From the NCBI RefSeq assembly GCF_014197615.1, contig NZ_JACIFY010000018.1, positions 103,208-167,207 of the forward strand: DNA of 64,000 bases, in the 5' to 3' direction. A program made the position numbers and the translations under genes. Below, one piece after another: positions 33,970 through 41,894 of the stretch (within the stretch, counting starts at the first letter, position 1; every line of letters begins with the position of its first letter). The stretch is from Rhizobium esperanzae (GTDB lineage Bacteria > Pseudomonadota > Alphaproteobacteria > Rhizobiales > Rhizobiaceae). The notes under the pieces are model-generated. The model made no database searches and was not told where the DNA came from. It saw only the letters and a program-made list of their open reading frames with translations.

Positions 33970-34158
33970 CGTCCATCCGTCAAGCCGTTGCTCGTTACAG
34001 ATCGTGTCCAATGGCATCGTCTTTAACACGCTCGCTGTCCCGATGTCACCAGCAGCCGGTCGGTTGTCCTCATCGGGATCGGAAGGGAATGACGCCGAAA
34101 AGCGAGCGGCGTTTCATGGTCTACTGCTTTGATTCAGATCCGGATTCGGAGTCCGGCC

Positions 34159-34485
34159 TCATATCAGCAGAAGGCGGGGTGCTGCCGGCGCTTCGGCCGC
34201 CAAGCCGGATGTTTCCCAGGCATGGCACCACCTGCGGACGTCGTTTGCGGTGATCAGAATCGTATCCCCGTCCATCCCCTTCGATGCGAGGCAGCTTGCC
34301 GCAATTTCACAGAACGTGTCGATGTACTGAAGAAGGCGCACTTCGGTGGCACGAGGTGGCGAGGCTATGGACAGCAATGCGCGTCGCGAGACGACAACGG
34401 TCTTTTGGTCGGCGCCGAAACGCACCTCGATGCGCCCGGACTTATCCCTCGCGTTCAGGCTCGCTGCAATGACATCGTACGGCAT
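34159..34485 (-). CDS. Small DUF1488-like protein with a FixK box
   Basis: 108 residues. The core 'RIEVRFGADQKTVVVSRRALLSIASPPRATEVRLLQYIDTFCEIAASCLASKG' and 'TILITANDVRR' resemble the DUF1488 pattern (strand, 'SRRAL', two helices, strand); that match is by eye. The start at 34485 (MPYDVIAASL) has CGGAGCAATAGA before it, and the full FixK box centred 84 bases upstream then gives a leader of about 43 bases. The frame also opens at 34536, only 27 bases from the box, which would leave no room for a promoter. Function is unknown. Confidence 0.65.
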   Translation of the reverse strand: MPYDVIAASLNARDKSGRIEVRFGADQKTVVVSRRALLSIASPPRATEVRLLQYIDTFCEIAASCLASKGMDGDTILITANDVRRWCHAWETSGLAAEAPAAPRLLLI

Positions 34486-34562
34486 TCTATTGCTCCGCTC
34501 ATAGGCTGGTCGCGGTTGCTTCCAGATTTTCTTCAACGTTACGACGCCAGCGCAAAGACACT

Positions 34563-34576
34563 TTGACCTCGATCAA
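34563..34576. promoter_or_regulatory. FixK/FnrN box before the DUF1488-like gene
   Basis: TTGA-CCTCGA-TCAA, centre about 84 bases upstream of the start at 34485. It lies between this gene and the end of nnrU (same strand), so it allows low-oxygen expression separate from the nir operon. Confidence 0.7.
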
Positions 34577-34639
34577 TGCGATGCCGGTATATCCGCGCGT
34601 GCCGGTCATTGTCTCGCGGCGGGGCGGCAGCGCGTTGGG

Positions 34640-35326
34640 TCAGGCAAGGATGGCGACGGGATCGGCACCGAACATCGCGCTGTGACCTCCTGCGAATAGG
34701 AGCCACGCTGTCAGGCTTGCAGTCACCAGGACCGCGAGCAGCATCGGCATGTCGATCATCGGCTGCTCTCCTTTGAAACAGGCGGCAAGCGGCCAGATCG
34801 AAGTATGTTCCGCCAGATCAGTCCAAGTACTGCCAAGGCACCGTTTCGCTCTTTTTTCGATCATCGGAATCGCGGCCAATGCAAAGCCGGCAAACCCTCC
34901 GAACAGCAATAGGGAGCGCAGATCGCCGTTTGCGGCGATATGGCCGCCTGCCCAGACGGCAAATCCCCAAAGGACGGGATGTCTGGTGATTTTGGTGACG
35001 GAGCCGAGTGTGGGCGATGGGTTCAGCGTGATGGAAAGATGGTTGGCGCTCAAAAGTCCCGCGATGACGAGGAAGATGCCCAGGGGCGCGAGTACGAAAG
35101 TGACCGCGGCATGCCATGGCCGCAACTCCCATAGGGGCACGTACTCCATTGCGAGCGCCGAGGAGAAAACCCAGATCAGCGCCAGAATGGAAACTGTGGA
35201 ATAGCCGACGAAATAGATCGGCCGACCGACGCGGTGAATGATCCCGGAGCGAATGACCGGGATGGCCGGGACGGAGTGAAGCGCTACGAAAAGCGCGAAG
35301 GCGGCAAGGAACTCTATCAAGCTCAT
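34640..35326 (-). CDS. nnrU: NnrU family membrane protein
   Basis: A 228-residue integral membrane protein of the NnrU family with about six membrane segments and the signature region 'LLSANHLSITLNPSPTLGSVTKITRHPVLWGFAVWAGGHIAANGDLRSLLLFGGFAGFALAAI'. NnrU is needed for, or co-regulated with, nitrite and NO reduction in rhizobia and Rhodobacter and is related to isoprenylcysteine methyltransferase-like proteins; its activity is unknown. It is the last gene of nirK-nirV-nnrR-nnrU, 33 bases after the regulator. Confidence 0.9.
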   Translation of the reverse strand: MSLIEFLAAFALFVALHSVPAIPVIRSGIIHRVGRPIYFVGYSTVSILALIWVFSSALAMEYVPLWELRPWHAAVTFVLAPLGIFLVIAGLLSANHLSITLNPSPTLGSVTKITRHPVLWGFAVWAGGHIAANGDLRSLLLFGGFAGFALAAIPMIEKRAKRCLGSTWTDLAEHTSIWPLAACFKGEQPMIDMPMLLAVLVTASLTAWLLFAGGHSAMFGADPVAILA

Positions 35327-35359
35327 TCTCCCGGTTTTGCAGGCAATTCCCGATCGGCA

Positions 35360-36055
35360 TCAATCCCGTATGCCGTCGGCGAGATTGAGGAGCTTTTGCG
35401 GATCGGTCACCGTCAGCTTCTGGCGGCCGCCCTCCACCATTCCCTTCGCCTCCCATGCACTGAGAATTCTCGAGACCGTGTGCAGCGTCGTTCCGGTCAT
35501 TTCGGCGATGTCCTGGCGCGATATCGGGAAATCGATGCGGATGCCCGTTTCAACCGGCCGGCCAGCCTGTTTGGAAAGCCTGAGGACGGCGTGGGCCACC
35601 CGCTTTTCCACTTCCTCTGTCGACATTTCCCGGATGCGCGTGTGCGCTTCCTCCAATCTTTGGCCTATCGTCTGCATCGCGGTCACGGCAAGGCGCGGGT
35701 TCTGTTCGACGAACCGCGGCCACATGTCCGTCGGCCAGGCAATGACGAGGCTCTCGGCCGCCGCGACGGCCGTTCCCGGGTAATCCTCCCGGCGGAGCGC
35801 CATTGCAAAGCCGAACAGGTCGCCGGGATGAACCATCCGAACGATGATCTGCTGTCCGTCCTGCGTCACTTGCGTCACCTTGAGACGGCCGTGTAGGAGC
35901 AGGAAGAACGACTTTGCCCGAGCGCCTTGCTCGAAAACCGCGTCTCCCGGGACGATGCGGCGCGGCGACGCGTGCTGCAGCATCGAATCGAGATCCGCAT
36001 CGGTCATGCGCTCGAAGAGCGGCAATGATTTCAAAATCGTCCGGTCAATTTTCAT
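35360..36055 (-). CDS. nnrR: Crp/Fnr-family regulator, NnrR type
   Basis: A 231-residue Crp/Fnr protein: cyclic-nucleotide-like sensor domain (about 10-125), dimer helix and helix-turn-helix 'ISRQDIAEMTGTTLHTVSRILSAWEAKGMV'. The N-terminal cysteines of FNR are absent. The recognition helix reads HTVSR where FNR/FixK have ETVSR, as expected of a protein preferring TTGCG over TTGAT half-sites. NnrR senses NO and activates nir/nor/nnr genes. The ATG at 36055 has AGGA six bases upstream; ATG 36061 overlaps the nirV stop as ATGA and is the alternative. Confidence 0.85.
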   Translation of the reverse strand: MKIDRTILKSLPLFERMTDADLDSMLQHASPRRIVPGDAVFEQGARAKSFFLLLHGRLKVTQVTQDGQQIIVRMVHPGDLFGFAMALRREDYPGTAVAAAESLVIAWPTDMWPRFVEQNPRLAVTAMQTIGQRLEEAHTRIREMSTEEVEKRVAHAVLRLSKQAGRPVETGIRIDFPISRQDIAEMTGTTLHTVSRILSAWEAKGMVEGGRQKLTVTDPQKLLNLADGIRD

Positions 36056-36057
36056 CG

Positions 36058-37011
36058 TCATCCTGCTCTGCCCTGGGCATTCGTCGCCGGTGCGAACATT
36101 TCCGCCATTGCTCTTTGCGCAAAGTCTTTCACGCTTTCCAGAAAACCCGGCCTGCGAATGAGGCGGAAGCCGAGATTGTCGGGCGGACTTCCGACCGAGC
36201 ATCCGCCGCCCTTGGGATTTCGCACGAAACTGCTCATCGGGGCGCGGTGTTTGCCTGCTGCTATCATGATGCCGCAATTCCTGGGATCCGGCTCCGCCGC
36301 AGCATCGTTTCTATCGAGATCGATCCGTTTGTTGCAGGTCGAAGTCCACTCCCAGACGTTGCCGGCGAAATCGACCAGTCCGGTTTGGCTGATTCCGAAC
36401 GAGCCCTGCGGCTGCGGCCGTGGGTCGATCGCTGCAGCCCTGCGGGCTTCACGTTCGTAGTCCGCAAGCCAGCGGTTTGCCGGGTTCTTGTCATTGGGGT
36501 CGATTCCGAGAGCATCGTCGGGAAAACGATCGGCCGCGGCATAGGCCAGCTCGAAATCGCTCGGCAGCCGCCATTCGGCGCCGGTGCGTTCCGACAGCCA
36601 CGCCGCGTAGCGGACCGCATCGTCATAGCTCACGCCGGTGGCGGGAATTTTCTCCTGCGACAGCGTGTCATATCGCTGTTCGGCCGGCTCGCAACGGGCA
36701 TCGGCCACGCAGCGGTTATAGTCGCTAAGTGTGGTCTGATATTTCATGATTTCGAGCGTCGTGGTCACTTCCCTATCCAGCTTGGGCGCGTCGACGGCCA
36801 GGCCGTTGCGGAAATATTCGGTGGCGTCGCGGTAGGCGAAACCATGCGGCGCGATCACGACGGTCTGCGGGGCGGCAACGGCCGCGTCGGGGCTTGCCGT
36901 CACGAGCAATCCCGATTGCACTGCGACAGCCACAGAAAGCGCCACGAGCAGCGCAAGAGGAATTGCGATCGATATGCCTGAAACTGGTTCGATGGCTGCA
37001 ATGCGGGCCAT
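36058..37011 (-). CDS. nirV: NirV, formylglycine-generating-enzyme-like protein
   Basis: A 317-residue protein with an N-terminal membrane anchor or signal ('GISIAIPLALLVALSVAVAVQSGLLV', about 12-40) and a SUMF1/FGE-sulfatase fold: 'MKYQTTLSDYNRCVAD', 'GVSYDDAVRYAAWLSERTGAEWRLPSDFELAYAAA', 'DFAGNVWEWTSTC', 'GFRLIRR'. NirV proteins are encoded next to nirK in rhizobia; their role in nitrite reduction is unclear. The ATG at 37011 lies after the hairpin at 37046; a GTG at 37074 would put the start inside that hairpin and is less likely. The stop overlaps the possible nnrR start at 36061. Confidence 0.85.
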   Translation of the reverse strand: MARIAAIEPVSGISIAIPLALLVALSVAVAVQSGLLVTASPDAAVAAPQTVVIAPHGFAYRDATEYFRNGLAVDAPKLDREVTTTLEIMKYQTTLSDYNRCVADARCEPAEQRYDTLSQEKIPATGVSYDDAVRYAAWLSERTGAEWRLPSDFELAYAAADRFPDDALGIDPNDKNPANRWLADYEREARRAAAIDPRPQPQGSFGISQTGLVDFAGNVWEWTSTCNKRIDLDRNDAAAEPDPRNCGIMIAAGKHRAPMSSFVRNPKGGGCSVGSPPDNLGFRLIRRPGFLESVKDFAQRAMAEMFAPATNAQGRAG

Positions 37012-37045
37012 GGTTTTACGCAGATAGCGCCCCCAAAATGAGATT

Positions 37046-37075
37046 GGTGCGCGGGCCACCCCTGGCCCGCGCACC
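37046..37075 (-). terminator. Strong hairpin between nirK and nirV
   Basis: GGTGCGCGGGCCA-CCCC-TGGCCCGCGCACC, a perfect 13-bp stem, lies in the 79-base gap between nirK and nirV. On the minus strand ATCTCATTTT follows, a weak U tract. It may act as a partial terminator or protect the nirK mRNA from decay. Confidence 0.65.
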
Positions 37076-37090
37076 GCCCCCTCCGCCAGG

Positions 37091-38248
37091 TCAGCTTGCC
37101 GACGGTGCCCTGACCGAGGTCATGAGATCGTCGTCCCATTCGCCGGTCACCTTAAAGTGGGCCGCTGCCCCCAGCTCGAAGGCCTCGATAAGGTTATGGT
37201 TCACGTAGGCATAAATGCCTGGCTGAGCGAAGGTATAGAGGGCGGCACCTGCCGTGCCGCCGGGGATGAACCAGGTTTCCTGGTCCGTGTCGGGCGGGTT
37301 GAGGAATTTGCCGGTTGCCCAGACATATTCGCCATGTCCGCCGATCAGATGCGGCCGGGTATCCCGGTTGGCCTGCGAATGAACGATCAGGACGGTTTCT
37401 CCGACCTTGGCCGTCATCGCATTGTCGCCGGTCAGGGCTCCGACCGCGCCGTTGAAGACGATGTGGGTGGGCGTCAGCGTTTTCATCACGGCCACCGTAT
37501 CTTCATAGGCCTCTCCGGGGCTGTCGTAGGTCTTGAACTTGCCGGTTTCGTCGCGCGGCACGTAGAAGTCCTGTTCACCGACGTAATAGACCTTGTCGTA
37601 GACGAGCGGCTTGCCCTTGCCGTCCTTGAGACCTTCGCGCGGCAGCACCATGATCGCGCCGTTCATGCCCGATGTGACGTGCCACGGAACCATGCCGGGA
37701 GGGGCGCAGTGATAGACGAAGACGCCGGCCTTGGTCGCCTTGAAGCGAAGAACGGTGCTCTCGCCGGGATTGACGACCGTCAGCGCCCCACCGCCCAGCC
37801 CGCCGGTGGCGGCATGGAAGTCGATGTTGTGCTGCATCGCATTGGTGGCGGGATTTACCAGCGTGAGCTCGACATAGTCGTCCTGATGGACCACCATCAA
37901 GGGACCGGGAACCGATCCATCGAAGGTCATGGCGTTGATCTCGGTGCCCTCCTTGTCCAGGATCATCTTCTTTTCCTGGATGGTAAGCGTGAATTCCTTG
38001 ATCTTCGGCCCGTCCGCGGTCTTCTGCTCGTGAGCATGAACGAAAGGCGGCTTGACGAGCTCGACCTTCTCGCGGGGAAGCTTCGATATGTCGACCTTGC
38101 TCGGCTTGACGGTCTTCAGCGCTTCCGCTGCGGCGACCTCTTCATCGGCATGGGCCACCGTGCTGGATACGATGATTGGCGTCAGCGCTCCGGCAACAGC
38201 AGCACCCGTCAGCATCGTGCGCCGGGTCATTTGCAGAGTATTCGTCAT
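37091..38248 (-). CDS. nirK: Copper-containing nitrite reductase NirK
   Basis: A 385-residue periplasmic enzyme reducing nitrite to NO. The N-terminus has a twin-arginine signal ('MTRRTMLTGAAVAGALTPIIVSSTVAHA'). Two cupredoxin domains follow with all first-domain ligands visible: type 1 copper His140, Cys181, His190, Met195 ('HCAPPGMVPWHVTSGM'); type 2 His145 and His180; catalytic Asp143 in 'NIDFH'; the third type 2 His is in the C-terminal domain ('RPHLIGGHGEYV' region). Electrons probably come from the pseudoazurin encoded at 49696. The ATG at 38248 follows GGAGATTAGC; two NnrR-like boxes lie upstream. Confidence 0.96.
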   Translation of the reverse strand: MTNTLQMTRRTMLTGAAVAGALTPIIVSSTVAHADEEVAAAEALKTVKPSKVDISKLPREKVELVKPPFVHAHEQKTADGPKIKEFTLTIQEKKMILDKEGTEINAMTFDGSVPGPLMVVHQDDYVELTLVNPATNAMQHNIDFHAATGGLGGGALTVVNPGESTVLRFKATKAGVFVYHCAPPGMVPWHVTSGMNGAIMVLPREGLKDGKGKPLVYDKVYYVGEQDFYVPRDETGKFKTYDSPGEAYEDTVAVMKTLTPTHIVFNGAVGALTGDNAMTAKVGETVLIVHSQANRDTRPHLIGGHGEYVWATGKFLNPPDTDQETWFIPGGTAGAALYTFAQPGIYAYVNHNLIEAFELGAAAHFKVTGEWDDDLMTSVRAPSAS

Positions 38249-38326
38249 TGCTAATCTCCTGTAGTCGAAGACCGGGCGGACGCCGCCCTGTCGAAGGGGA
38301 GAGTAGAACAAAGCCGAAGGAAATCT

Positions 38327-38340
38327 TTGATGTGGCGCAA
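38327..38340. promoter_or_regulatory. NnrR/FixK-like hybrid box upstream of nirK
   Basis: TTGAT-GTGG-CGCAA. Its centre is about 85 bases upstream of the nirK ATG, giving a leader of about 44 bases if it activates from -41.5. One half-site is FixK-type and the other NnrR-type. Confidence 0.65.
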
Positions 38341-38349
38341 ACTGGCTGT

Positions 38350-38363
38350 TTGTGCCGGCGCAA
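38350..38363. promoter_or_regulatory. NnrR-like box upstream of nnrS
   Basis: TTGTG-CCGG-CGCAA is close to the NnrR form TTGCG-N4-CGCAA. Its centre is about 93 bases upstream of the nnrS ATG and 23 bases from the centre of the nirK-side box, so one box can serve each divergent gene from the same DNA face. Confidence 0.6.
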
Positions 38364-38449
38364 AGTTCAAAGGATCTTCTTTGCGTAATCTCAACGACTG
38401 CCGTCTTCCATCCGGGCATTTCTGCATGATCAAAATGGAGATCTTTATC

Positions 38450-39664
38450 ATGCAGACTATAAAGGACGTGGAGACCAGGGCGCCGCGGGGAATGAGCCGC
38501 TCCGGAATGGTCTTGTTCTCCTACGGCTTTCGGCCTTTCTTTCTGGCGGCAGCATTATGGGCGATCGTCAGTATCGGCCTCTGGGTGGCGTTCCTGAACG
38601 ACGGCGTCGCCGTGGCGAGCGATTACGGTACGCTTTACTGGCATGCTCACGAGATGCTCTTCGGTTTCGCGCCGGCTGTCCTGGCAGGCTTCCTGCTGAC
38701 CGCAATCCCGAACTGGACCGGCCGCCTTCCCATTTCAGGGCGCCCGCTGGCCGCACTCTTTGCGGTGTGGTGCATCGGCCGGATCGTCATGCTGTTCAGT
38801 GGCAGTATCGGTTTGATGGCCGCCGTCGCGATCGACAGCCTCTTTCTCCCGCTCATGCTGGCCTTATCGGCGCGAGAGGTGATTGCGGGAAGGAAATGGA
38901 AGGACCTGAAGGTCATCGCGGGGCTGGCGGTTCTGTCGGCGGCCAATGTCTTCTTTCATCTCGAGGTGATCGGAGACGGCAATCCGGCGCTTGCCATCCG
39001 TCTCGGCCTCAGCGCCTATGTCCTGCTCGTCACGGTCGTCGGAGGACGCATCCTGCCGAGCTTTACCAGAAACTGGATCAATCAGCGCGGCCGCACGGAT
39101 TTTCCGGTTGCCTACAACCGCTTCGACGCGGCGACGATCATCGTTGGCGCCATTTCTCTCGCTGCCTGGGCGATTGCGCCTGAATCCGTCGCGACCGGTT
39201 TTTCTGCCGCCGTTGCTGCAATCATGAACGGAACACGGCTCTTCCGCTGGCGGGGATGGACGACCTGGCCGGAGCCCATCCTCTTCGTGCTTCACATCGC
39301 TTATGGTTTCGTACCTCTCGGATTTGCCGCTGTCGCTTTCGGGCCAATGGGGCTGCCCCAGGTCGCCGTTCTTCATCTCTTTGCGATCGGCGCCATGTCC
39401 ATGATGATGCTGGCGGTCATGACGCGAGCAAGCCGAGGTCATACGGGGCGGAAATTGAAGTCGAGCCAGGTGACGAATGCATCCTACATCCTGCTTGCCG
39501 CCGTTGCGCTGCTTCGGCCCATGGCAGAGCTGATGCCTGCTTTCACGACCCAGATACTGATGGCGTCCGCGGCCGGCTGGACGGTTGCCTTCGGGCTGTT
39601 CGCGCTCGAACATGCGCCGTTCCTGTGCCGGGACCGCAAACCTCTGGCCGCGCGCAAGCCGTGA
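38450..39664 (+). CDS. nnrS: NnrS family heme-copper membrane protein
   Basis: A 404-residue NnrS protein with about 12 membrane segments, opening 'LFSYGFRPFFLAAALWA', then 'YWHAHEMLFGFAPAVLAGFLLTAIPNWTGR' with the histidines of the second segment. NnrS binds heme and copper and protects against NO and nitrosative damage. The ATG at 38450 has TGGAG nine bases upstream; the frame opens earlier (38327), inside the promoter boxes. Divergent from nirK under NnrR-like boxes; a bidirectional hairpin follows the stop. Confidence 0.93.
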   Translation: MQTIKDVETRAPRGMSRSGMVLFSYGFRPFFLAAALWAIVSIGLWVAFLNDGVAVASDYGTLYWHAHEMLFGFAPAVLAGFLLTAIPNWTGRLPISGRPLAALFAVWCIGRIVMLFSGSIGLMAAVAIDSLFLPLMLALSAREVIAGRKWKDLKVIAGLAVLSAANVFFHLEVIGDGNPALAIRLGLSAYVLLVTVVGGRILPSFTRNWINQRGRTDFPVAYNRFDAATIIVGAISLAAWAIAPESVATGFSAAVAAIMNGTRLFRWRGWTTWPEPILFVLHIAYGFVPLGFAAVAFGPMGLPQVAVLHLFAIGAMSMMMLAVMTRASRGHTGRKLKSSQVTNASYILLAAVALLRPMAELMPAFTTQILMASAAGWTVAFGLFALEHAPFLCRDRKPLAARKP

Positions 39665-39668
39665 GGGA

Positions 39669-39700
39669 GAGCGCCGCCCCGTTTTCCGGTGGCGGCGCTC
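39669..39700. terminator. Bidirectional hairpin between nnrS and the DUF59 gene
   Basis: A 10-bp stem, GAGCGCCGCC with its complement, around a 12-base loop lies in the 40-base gap between the convergent stops. It begins 5 bases after the nnrS stop. Confidence 0.7.
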
Positions 39701-39704
39701 CTAT

Positions 39705-40004
39705 TCACACGCTGGGCAATCGTCCGATCATTTCCGGCGACCAGGCCGGCTCATAGACCATGTCGACGACGGCGGCCGAAACGCCTTCGATCTCTTCCGC
39801 CCTGGCCTTCACCGCCTCGGCGATGAAGGCGGAGGCTGGACAGAAGCGGGTCGTCGTCGTCATTTCTATTCTGAGCGCGCCATCATCCGAAATCTCGATG
39901 CCGTATATAAGCCCGAGCGTCACGATATCCGTCCCGAGTTCAGGGTCTTCGATCCCGCGCAATGCCGCCAGGATCGTTGGTTTGGAGACCTTATGCGCGG
40001 ACAT
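39705..40004 (-). CDS. DUF59 (MIP18/PaaD/SufT-like) Fe-S assembly-type protein
   Basis: A 99-residue protein of the MIP18 family: 'ILAALRGIEDPELGTDIVTLGLIYGIEISDDGALRIEMTTTTRFCPASAFIAEAVKARAEEI', with 'DPE' and the conserved Cys in 'RFCPAS', which usually reads T.P.CP in iron-sulfur carriers. Members help mature iron-sulfur proteins. The ATG at 40004 overlaps the upstream DUF2249 gene by 14 bases; an in-frame ATG at 40013 is possible. It ends an operon of four coupled genes beside nnrS and hemN, suggesting Fe-S maturation or repair during NO or low-oxygen stress. Confidence 0.8.
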   Translation of the reverse strand: MSAHKVSKPTILAALRGIEDPELGTDIVTLGLIYGIEISDDGALRIEMTTTTRFCPASAFIAEAVKARAEEIEGVSAAVVDMVYEPAWSPEMIGRLPSV

Positions 40005-40521
40005 CGGAAACATTCGCCGGCGTTGTCCTGACCATGATCCTGTAGATCTTGCCGCTGGCATCGAAATCTCCGATCCACTCATGGCCTCGCGCCTTGAGCT
40101 CGTTGAACAGGAAGACGGGCTCACGGTTCAGGAGCGCAAACAACACTTCGCCGCTCTCCATCGATTCCAGGCGTGAAAGGATGCGTTCCATCGGTTCAGG
40201 CGGGGCGAGGTCGGTCAGATCGAGGTTCCAGGTCGGTTCCGGCCAGATCGCCTCCGCGGTTGCAGCTGCCGGCATGGGATCGCTGCCCGGTTTCTCCTGC
40301 GGAACGAAATCGATCTCCCAATCGTCGTCGGCCAGGCGTTTGGTGAGATGCGAATAGCCATGCCGCTCCAGCTGGCGGATCAAGGGGATGGGTTCGAATA
40401 TGGCGTGAAGCCGCACGCCCTCGCCAGGGTCGAGGTTTGCGAAAGTATCCATAATGAGCTGGAACGGCATCCCGCCGTCGCGCAGGATCTGTCTGACGTC
40501 GAGTTCACGAAGCTGAACCAT
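39991..40521 (-). CDS. Protein with two DUF2249 domains
   Basis: 176 residues with two repeats of DUF2249: residues about 3-73 ('ELDVRQILRDGGMPFQLIMDTFANLDPGEGVRLHAIFEPIPLIRQLERHGYSH') and about 95-167 ('NLDLTDLAPPEPMERILSRLESMESGEVLFALLNREPVFLFNELKARGHEW'). DUF2249 is a small TusA-like alpha/beta fold often found near denitrification and hemerythrin genes; function is unknown. It lies 5 bases after the membrane protein gene and overlaps the DUF59 gene, which implies coupled synthesis. Confidence 0.82.
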   Translation of the reverse strand: MVQLRELDVRQILRDGGMPFQLIMDTFANLDPGEGVRLHAIFEPIPLIRQLERHGYSHLTKRLADDDWEIDFVPQEKPGSDPMPAAATAEAIWPEPTWNLDLTDLAPPEPMERILSRLESMESGEVLFALLNREPVFLFNELKARGHEWIGDFDASGKIYRIMVRTTPANVSDVRA

Positions 40522-40526
40522 GGGCG

Positions 40527-41879
40527 TTACCTCTGTGGTTTGGCGGCGATAAAAAGCGCCGGCGGTTGAAAGGGTGCGCTCTTGGCGGCCGGATCGACAT
40601 TCGCCAGAGTGCGGGCAAGCGCGAGCTCGACCGCGAGAGCTGCGGTGGAAAAAGTCTGGGCTATGGCGGCAAGGTGAAAAGCTGCATCCGATCCGAGCGC
40701 GATCGCGGCGGCCGCCGCAATGACGGCGAGGTAAAAGATGCAGAGCCAGGCCGTCGCCCTGCGTCCGTTTATCAGCTCGGCCAGGCGCGGCGTCGGCCGG
40801 CGTCCGAGCAGCGGTCCGAAGGCTTCGATCCAGGTGAGGAAAGGAACGATCTTCAGGAGCTGCGACAGACCGAACCCGGTCAGCCAGCCGAAGACGAACA
40901 GGTAGCCTATGGCGGTGAAAATCTCGGGCGCGGCATCCGATGCCAGGGCGATGGCCAACATCGACACCGAAAGCCCCAGCAGAACGAATGCCGGCAAGGA
41001 TCCAGCCATGTTGAGCTCGAGGCTCTTCCGGCGCCGCGCGCGGTAGGTGGAAAACAGGTCGGCGAGGTAGGCCGCGACCGGCAGTTGGAAGAGCAGCGAT
41101 CCGAACAGGAAGAGGCGGCGGCCCAGGACGGGTGCAAAGATCGTCGAGACCATCGCCACGGCAAGTGTGCCGGTCGCAAGCAATCCCGTGGTGCGAATGA
41201 ATGGCGACCTCTTCATGTCGTCGGAAAGCAAAAACATCGGCAGCAGCTTATAGCTGACGCCGATCGCGGCGAAGCTCATCCAGCCGGCGAGGCCGAAGCT
41301 CGCATGGAACGGCACGGCATTTGTGACGAAGGCGATGATGCCTGTGGCCTCCGTCAGCCCGGAAACCGTGACGGCGAACAGTGCTCCCAATGCCAAGGTC
41401 ACTGCAAGGCATGCCATGCCGATCATGACGAGCGGCGAGGCGGCGTGAGCCGCCCTGCCGCGCCACAGGCCTAGAGACAGTACGGATCCGATCGACAACA
41501 GCGATGCCGGCAGCACAGACGATGCTGCGACCATGACCCGGCCTGCCGCACCGGATCCTGCATCGATCAGATGGAAGCCGAGAAGGAGAAGTCCGAGCCC
41601 GGCGACGGAACCCGCAAGGCAGGGCAGGTCGAGCCGCCCGGTCGGCAGGCTGAGGCCTGTCAGAACCGGGGTAAACTGCAGAAGCGCCCCGATCATGAGG
41701 AGGCCGAGCCAACCGATCGTAATGCAATGGACGATAATCAGCGCATGGGGTTCGGCAACATTCGACGACGGCGCCCAGGCTCCGGCCGCAAGCAGGCCTT
41801 CGGCCAGAAGCAGGAAGAAGAGCGCCGCGCCGAAATATGACATCGTCCAACGCGACAGTGTTGCTCCCACCGGCATCAT
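40527..41879 (-). CDS. 12-TM membrane protein related to heme-copper oxidase subunit I/NnrS-like proteins
   Basis: A 450-residue very hydrophobic protein with about 12 predicted membrane segments. The second ('EPHALIIVHCITIGWLGLLMIGALLQFTPVLTG') carries histidines where heme-copper oxidases, NO reductases and NnrS have a heme ligand; 'NAVPFHASFGLAGW' holds another. I see no His-His pair or later HxH, so an oxidase-type heme-copper centre is unlikely. It could bind heme, move electrons or sense NO. It is encoded between DUF2249 genes in a tight operon, GGAGCAGCGCG before the ATG. Family name and activity unknown; topology confident. Confidence 0.7.
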   Translation of the reverse strand: MMPVGATLSRWTMSYFGAALFFLLLAEGLLAAGAWAPSSNVAEPHALIIVHCITIGWLGLLMIGALLQFTPVLTGLSLPTGRLDLPCLAGSVAGLGLLLLGFHLIDAGSGAAGRVMVAASSVLPASLLSIGSVLSLGLWRGRAAHAASPLVMIGMACLAVTLALGALFAVTVSGLTEATGIIAFVTNAVPFHASFGLAGWMSFAAIGVSYKLLPMFLLSDDMKRSPFIRTTGLLATGTLAVAMVSTIFAPVLGRRLFLFGSLLFQLPVAAYLADLFSTYRARRRKSLELNMAGSLPAFVLLGLSVSMLAIALASDAAPEIFTAIGYLFVFGWLTGFGLSQLLKIVPFLTWIEAFGPLLGRRPTPRLAELINGRRATAWLCIFYLAVIAAAAAIALGSDAAFHLAAIAQTFSTAALAVELALARTLANVDPAAKSAPFQPPALFIAAKPQR

Positions 41880-41894
41880 CGCGCTGCTCCGAAC

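Noticed and set aside
37012..37074. Longer nirV start at GTG 37074
   Set aside because: The codon lies within the right arm of the 13-bp hairpin and would add 21 residues unlike a signal sequence.
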